9,372 nt of DNA from an uncultured bacterium (GTDB taxonomy: Bacteria; Planctomycetota; Uabimicrobiia; Uabimicrobiales; JABWCH01): NCBI GenBank assembly GCA_938003875.1, contig CALKWO010000240.1, positions 1 to 9,372 on the forward strand. The letters run 5' to 3'. The translations under genes were made by a program, and so were the position numbers. Under the pieces are notes generated by a model. That model worked only from the letters and a program-made list of their open reading frames with translations. It ran no database searches and was not told where the DNA came from. Numbering within the stretch: the first letter of the stretch is position 1; each line of letters opens with the position of its first letter. Shown piece by piece: positions 6,074 through 9,372 of the stretch.

Positions 6074-6772
6074 TTATTGCTTTTCTGAAAAAGAAAGATT
6101 GCTACAACGAGCGAAAACAACGCAAAAGATAGCCCCTGTGGAAATACTTACCATGGCTTCAATGCAAAAAATAAGCTGAGAGTTCATAAACTGGGGGAAG
6201 TCCAGGAAAGCATTCCCAAAGAAGATAGACACAAAAGATAGAGTCACAAACGTAAATGGCCCTACAACCAGAAGGATTCTCCACAAAGCAGATTCCCTGT
6301 TGCTGGAATGCAGCTTTTGTGCCAGAAGAAGCATGATCCCCATAGACCCTAAAACCGTTCCTGCCTGGAATGCTCCACCAGCTTTTTTGGCACCTGCCCA
6401 AAGGTAGTATATACTTACCATGAGCATAATGGGCAGAAGAAGGCGAATCATGGGGTTAGTCAAAAGCGTTTCTTCTTTCTGCGCCAATAAAGCGGGTTGC
6501 GATTCGTCTTGGTTTTTTCCTACTGCCATGGCTCCTATAGCCACCAACAGCATAACCGTTACTTCCAGCATAGTATCATAGCCACGAAAGTGTATGAGTA
6601 CAGCCGTTACAGGGCTTTCTACTCCCGCTTCTTTAACGCGGTAAGTTGCAGCCTGAGATATATAGCTGCTTTCTGAAGGTGCGCTTAGAGCGATTCCTGC
6701 TAGCGTGATGGCCATACATAGCATCATGAGTCTTACCAGAATTTTTGTTCTCCAGCTCACTTCATTCTTCAT
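6074..6772 (-). CDS. Fused antiporter subunit: MbhE-like domain plus MnhB/MbhF-like domain
   Basis: This 232-residue membrane protein joins two families. Residues 1-85 match MbhE, the last part of large MrpA proteins: a first membrane helix, then YRVKEAGVESPVTAVLI, and the signature HFRGYDTMLEVTVMLLVAIGA with a conserved acidic E70. Residues 104-225 match MnhB/MbhF: NPMIRLLLPIMLMVSIYYLWAG, then AGGAFQAGTVLGS, where the family has a glycine-rich GGGF.GG motif, and further helices to the end. Residues 86-103 are a polar linker. In MrpA the MbhD and MbhE parts are fused to a NuoL-like domain; here they are separated from it. The start overlaps the MbhD-like gene by 11 bp. Confidence 0.85.
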   Translation of the reverse strand: MKNEVSWRTKILVRLMMLCMAITLAGIALSAPSESSYISQAATYRVKEAGVESPVTAVLIHFRGYDTMLEVTVMLLVAIGAMAVGKNQDESQPALLAQKEETLLTNPMIRLLLPIMLMVSIYYLWAGAKKAGGAFQAGTVLGSMGIMLLLAQKLHSSNRESALWRILLVVGPFTFVTLSFVSIFFGNAFLDFPQFMNSQLIFCIEAMVSISTGAIFCVVFARCSNLSFSEKQ

Positions 6773-7037
6773 CGGAAATCTCCTCCTGGGCTTTTTCTTT
6801 TCCTATTTTCTTGTATGCCTGGAGCAAAAGAGCTCCTGTAATCCCTGCACCAATCGCTGCTTCTGCAAGGGCTACATCTGCTGCCTGCAATCTTGCCCAC
6901 GCCAAAGAAACGACAAGCCCAAAGATCATGAACAAAACAATAGAATGAAAAAGATTGGACTGGGCGATTGTCTGATAGGCCAGCCATAGCAGGCAAAGAA
7001 CAATCGCCATATCTAACGACAATTCCCCATATTTCAT
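6762..7037 (-). CDS. MbhD-like subunit (DUF4040; stand-alone part of the MrpA C-terminus)
   Basis: A 91-residue protein with three membrane helices. The motif LQAADVALAEAAIGAGITGALLL (around residues 51-73) is the DUF4040/MbhD signature, in which A.DVAL.EA.IGAG is conserved and the acidic residue helps form the ion path in Mrp and Mbh complexes. The C-terminal 18 residues are highly charged and face the cytoplasm. The ATG overlaps the MnhG-like stop as ATGA, and its own end overlaps the next gene by 11 bp, which implies coupled translation. Confidence 0.88.
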   Translation of the reverse strand: MKYGELSLDMAIVLCLLWLAYQTIAQSNLFHSIVLFMIFGLVVSLAWARLQAADVALAEAAIGAGITGALLLQAYKKIGKEKAQEEISDEE

Positions 7038-7339
7038 ATTTTTTTCCAGGGCTTTTGCCCCCCTCTCAAAGACAATCTGGCTAAGAGATGGCAGCCTACA
7101 GTGCTGCCAGCCATCGCCAGTATCCAGATAAAAAGAATTTTACAGCCCGCAGACACACTTCCCGATTGAAGTGCTATGCTTATAGCAATGAGTCCAAGAC
7201 CCAGGTTGTCTGCTTTTGTGACAGAATGCAATCTTGTATAGATATCGGGAAAACGCAATAGTCCCAAAGTGCCAATACAGAAAAAAAATGCAGCCACCAA
7301 AACAAGAACAGAGCATAGAATGTCTATAAAAATACTCAT
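7034..7339 (-). CDS. Antiporter subunit MnhG/MbhC-like
   Basis: A 101-residue membrane protein with three helices. The signature GLLRFPDIYTRLHSVTKADNLGLGLI matches the MnhG/PhaG family (LRLPD.Y.RLHA.TKA.TLG.GL). It is a small accessory subunit needed for assembly or activity of Mrp antiporters. Its start overlaps the MnhF-like stop as ATGA and its end overlaps the MbhD-like start in the same way. Confidence 0.92.
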   Translation of the reverse strand: MSIFIDILCSVLVLVAAFFFCIGTLGLLRFPDIYTRLHSVTKADNLGLGLIAISIALQSGSVSAGCKILFIWILAMAGSTVGCHLLARLSLRGGQKPWKKI

Positions 7340-7629
7340 TTATTTTCCTCCACCGCCGACTCATCCCCTTTTCTTTCCAGGCCATAGCTCATTCTTACAA
7401 AAGCCAGCGTAGCCAAAAGGGCTAAAAGGGAAAACGCCAGGGCAACATCCCTTAACGCAGCGTTTTGCATAAGGTATGAAAGAATCAAAAGCAATGCTAC
7501 TGCTTTTGTGCCAAAAAATTGGGCTGCCAAAAGGCGGTCTATCTCGCCAGGGCCTTGCTTTACACGAAGTAAGCCGACAAAAATGTTCAATACCAGAAGA
7601 ATACAGGTTCCTGTTAAAATAGCATTCAT
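7336..7629 (-). CDS. Antiporter subunit MnhF/MbhB-like
   Basis: A 97-residue protein with three membrane helices. After the first helix, LLRVKQGPGEIDRLLAAQFFGTKAVALLLIL matches the MnhF/PhaF pattern (R...GP...DR..A....G...A). The tail after residue 80 is charged. It overlaps both neighbours as ATGA, so the E-F-G genes are translationally coupled. Confidence 0.92.
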   Translation of the reverse strand: MNAILTGTCILLVLNIFVGLLRVKQGPGEIDRLLAAQFFGTKAVALLLILSYLMQNAALRDVALAFSLLALLATLAFVRMSYGLERKGDESAVEENK

Positions 7630-8111
7630 GCTGCTTTCTCCTTGGAAAATTCTATGCCAAAGATTCTGGCAACGCGATTTTCTAAATCCCGCATTTCATC
7701 CTCCTGGCTTTCTGTATAAATAAGACTGTGGATGAGCAAATGGTCTGGACATATCTCCGCACTCAAGGTTCCTGGCATAAGGCTTAGTATTGCTGCCATA
7801 AAATATTTAGGCTTGTCAGGCATTTCCCGAAAAGAAAACCGCCAGATTTCTGGCTGAATAGGTAAAGATGGCTTGCATGCCCGCTTCGCTATATCTATAC
7901 CAGAATATAGCGATTGATATAAGAAATAGGGTATAAAGGATAGAAAAGCGAAAATTTTAATACAGGGCATGGTTTCAGGCAAGTATCTTCTCTTAAGAAG
8001 GCTTACCGCTAAAACGCACGGTATACCCACAGTCCAGGAAGACACATCCCCTTCTGTTAAAATCCACCATAGCAAAGCAATCTTTAAAACAAGACAAAAG
8101 AAATTATTCAT
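7626..8111 (-). CDS. Antiporter subunit MnhE/MbhA-like
   Basis: A 161-residue protein, first gene of the operon. Residues 1-75 hold N-terminal helices (LKIALLWWIL, KIFAFLSFIPYFLYQ) and the short SGIDIAKR element typical of MnhE. The soluble C-terminal part has AAILSLMPGTLSAEICPDHLLIHSL, matching the family motif (N.I...PGT......D..L.VH.L). The length is normal for MnhE. GGGAG lies 7 nt before the ATG. MnhE is an accessory subunit at the edge of Mrp complexes, probably acting in assembly or ion access. Confidence 0.92.
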   Translation of the reverse strand: MNNFFCLVLKIALLWWILTEGDVSSWTVGIPCVLAVSLLKRRYLPETMPCIKIFAFLSFIPYFLYQSLYSGIDIAKRACKPSLPIQPEIWRFSFREMPDKPKYFMAAILSLMPGTLSAEICPDHLLIHSLIYTESQEDEMRDLENRVARIFGIEFSKEKAA

Positions 8112-8170
8112 GTTTTTGCTCCCCGCATTCAGGAGTTTTTATGATTCCTAAAAAAAAGAATTGCAATACT

Positions 8171-8199
8171 AGAATATAAAAAAAATTTCAAAATCGCAA
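8171..8199 (-). promoter_or_regulatory. Candidate promoter of the antiporter operon
   Basis: On the minus strand, TTGCGA (8199-8194) and TATTCT (8176-8171) are 17 bp apart, each matching four of six consensus bases. The -10 lies about 60 bp before the MnhE-like start. In such A/T-rich DNA this could be chance. Confidence 0.35.
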
Positions 8200-8262
8200 A
8201 AAAAAATTCTAAAATTTTCTCATATCTGGCTTCTTAGCATTCGAAAAAATTCCAAAAATAAT

Positions 8263-8291
8263 TTGACAATGTTAAATTCTTCATTCTTAAT
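8263..8291 (+). promoter_or_regulatory. Candidate promoter of the LamG gene (distal)
   Basis: A perfect -35 hexamer TTGACA (8263-8268) is followed after 17 bp by CTTAAT (8286-8291), a four-of-six -10. It would give a leader of about 160 nt. Confidence 0.35.
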
Positions 8292-8298
8292 TTTTTTC

Positions 8299-8326
8299 TT
8301 GCTCTCTTCTACCTTTGTGATAAAAT
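8299..8326 (+). promoter_or_regulatory. Candidate promoter of the LamG gene (proximal)
   Basis: TTGCTC (8299-8304) and TAAAAT (8321-8326) are 16 bp apart. The -10 matches five of six bases. It competes with the distal candidate; neither can be preferred from sequence. Confidence 0.3.
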
Positions 8327-8459
8327 TTGGGATATTCTTGTTTTACATCTTGATTTCGATCAGTTTTTATCCAGAAATTGTCAAAAATCCCTAAATTTGC
8401 TCTTGTCTTGTTAAACCTCAAAAAAAGCAAATTCCTATCGACTAAAAGGAGATAAAAAA

Positions 8460-9209
8460 ATGAAAACCTTTGGTATTATTTTACTTGCCACTCTATTTTT
8501 TATTCCAACTCTTTGGGGAGCGGAACTGCTATTCATAGATTTCGAAAATACTTCCTTTATCGACAAATCCCAGTATAATCATACTATCACTGCTCTGGGG
8601 AGTGTCAGTCTGAGCAATACGGACGCACGATTTGGATCGAAAAGCGGGTATTTCCAAGGCGGTTATTTAACTATCAACAATTCAGGGAACAGACTTAATT
8701 TCGATATCAATACTTACACCATCGAATTTTGGATCAAGCCTCTCAATTTATCACAACAATATATCGTCCATAAAGATACTTACTGGTATGATGTAAGTGT
8801 TGAAACCATGGGTGACGGAGGTGGAATATACCGTTCTTACAAAAATCCAGCTAACAATTGGACTATCACTGGTGGAGCAGGCAAGCTCCAGCTTAATCAA
8901 TGGAATCATATGGCGGCTGTTAGAAATGGATCTACCCAATATTTGTTCATCAATGGTGTACTTGTCAACATGGCATTCTATTCTGGAAGTTTTACGAGCG
9001 ATGCTGGTAACCTATATATTGGAAGAAATTACGTAGAGTCGGGTGACTTACAAGCCTATCTTGATGACATACATATCGTTGATACTGCTCTCTATACAAC
9101 CAATTTTAATCCCAATCCCAATCCCATTCCCGAGCAGCAAACATTCTTTATGCTTATTTTGACGATAGGAATCGCTCAAATCCTAAGAGCCTGCATCGGT
9201 CCAAAATGA
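8460..9209 (+). CDS. Secreted LamG-fold protein with a PEP-CTERM-like C-terminal segment
   Basis: A 249-residue protein preceded by AAGGAGAT. Residues 1-20 are a signal peptide (MKTFGIILLATLFFIPTLWG, cleavage near AE). Residues 22-215 form one LamG/concanavalin A-like domain: LLFIDFENTSFIDKS, then FGSKSGYFQGGYLTI, YTIEFWIKPLNL, NQWNHMAAVRNGSTQYLFINGV, LYIGRNY and YLDDIHIVDTALY, in the order usual for LamG_3 domains. These bind glycans or proteins and often sit on extracellular or cell-surface proteins. Residues 216-223 are an Asn-Pro linker, and residues 223-249 (IPEQQ, a hydrophobic stretch 228-242, then one Arg and a short tail) have the layout of a PEP-CTERM sorting signal, but with PEQ for PEP and a poor basic tail. 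Surface attachment or exosortase processing is inference. The strand is opposite to all other genes here. Confidence 0.88.
   Translation: MKTFGIILLATLFFIPTLWGAELLFIDFENTSFIDKSQYNHTITALGSVSLSNTDARFGSKSGYFQGGYLTINNSGNRLNFDINTYTIEFWIKPLNLSQQYIVHKDTYWYDVSVETMGDGGGIYRSYKNPANNWTITGGAGKLQLNQWNHMAAVRNGSTQYLFINGVLVNMAFYSGSFTSDAGNLYIGRNYVESGDLQAYLDDIHIVDTALYTTNFNPNPNPIPEQQTFFMLILTIGIAQILRACIGPK
9107..9130 (+). repeat. In-frame hexanucleotide repeat encoding an Asn-Pro linker
   Basis: AATCCC occurs three times followed by a variant ATTCCC, giving Asn-Pro units between the LamG domain and the C-terminal hydrophobic segment. Changes in copy number would alter linker length without a frameshift. Confidence 0.7.
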
Positions 9210-9261
9210 TGTAGGGTTCGATTGACAATTTAATCATCATAATCGATTCGTTATCTTTATC

Positions 9262-9344
9262 CTCATTGGTGTTAACCTAAGGCAAACATAGAAATTTAAC
9301 CACAGAGGCACAGAGAACACAGAGAAACACGAAGAAGAAAGGTG
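9262..9344 (+). repeat. Dispersed ACCACAGAG-type repeat, copy 2
   Basis: The element has CTCATTGGTGTTAA at 9262-9275, a 23-nt spacer, then ACCACAGAG at 9299 followed by GCACAGAG, AACACAGAG and AAACACGAAG, a loose 8-10 nt periodicity, and ends GAAGAAAGGTG. It is the best preserved of three copies and lies opposite in orientation to the other two. It sits about 50 bp after the LamG gene. The region from 9210 to the window end holds no gene. Confidence 0.75.
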
Positions 9345-9372
9345 TAAAATTTTAGATCTTTGTATGGCTCAA

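Larger units (their letters stand above)
8112..8459. other. A/T-rich divergent intergenic region
   Basis: This region separates the minus-strand antiporter operon from the plus-strand LamG gene. It is dominated by A and T runs with no gene, no tRNA and no recognisable riboswitch. Candidate promoters for each side are listed separately. The plus-strand leader would be about 130-170 nt long, but I see no stable fold in it. Confidence 0.5.

Noticed and set aside
6055..6120. N-terminal extension of the MnhC-like protein by 22 residues
   Set aside because: It would overlap the MbhE-MnhB gene and add a charged segment absent in the family; a ribosome binding site precedes the internal ATG.
9219..9246. 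Inverted repeat TCGATT/AATCGA after the LamG gene as a terminator
   Set aside because: Only a 6-bp A/T-rich stem with a long loop and no following T-run.

Overview
The window is an A/T-rich bacterial chromosome segment. The antiporter genes in the middle look richer in G+C than the flanks. No taxonomic marker gene is present, so the organism can only be guessed. An environmental Gram-negative-like bacterium, for example a planctomycete or a related PVC or candidate lineage, fits a TIR protein with Sel1 repeats, scattered ACCACAGAG-type repeats, an Rpn/YhgA-family remnant, and a secreted LamG protein with a C-terminal hydrophobic anchor that resembles PEP-CTERM. This is inference.

Positions 1-2190 (minus strand) hold the N-terminal 660 codons of a very large gene that runs off the left edge. 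It encodes a TIR domain followed by a linker and at least eleven 36-residue Sel1-like repeats in perfect 108-bp register. A possible 60-codon gene lies just upstream. Positions 2191-2780 form a decayed accessory patch. It contains two A/G-rich copies of a dispersed repeat in the same orientation, on either side of an Rpn-family nuclease/transposase fragment that lacks its start and most of its C-terminus.

Positions 2779-4145 (minus strand) hold a two-gene operon: an ECF-like sigma factor and an unrecognised 267-residue soluble protein whose ribosome binding site is formed by the last two sense codons of the sigma gene. Positions 4313-8111 (minus strand) hold a tightly overlapping seven-gene operon. 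It encodes a cation/proton antiporter module of the Mrp/Mbh family: E, F, G, MbhD-like, a fused MbhE-MnhB, C and D. The order is exactly that of mbhA-H in archaeal membrane-bound hydrogenases, but neither hydrogenase genes nor a NuoL-like MrpA N-terminal part are present. Hairpins directly after the last gene probably end its transcript.

A 348-bp A/T-rich divergent intergenic region separates this operon from a plus-strand gene (8460-9209) for a secreted LamG-fold protein with an Asn-Pro linker and a C-terminal hydrophobic segment. A third copy of the dispersed repeat lies downstream of it, near the right edge.

The best candidates for something less described are the TIR-Sel1 protein with recently amplified repeats, the sigma factor with its unknown partner, and the stand-alone mbhA-H-ordered antiporter module.
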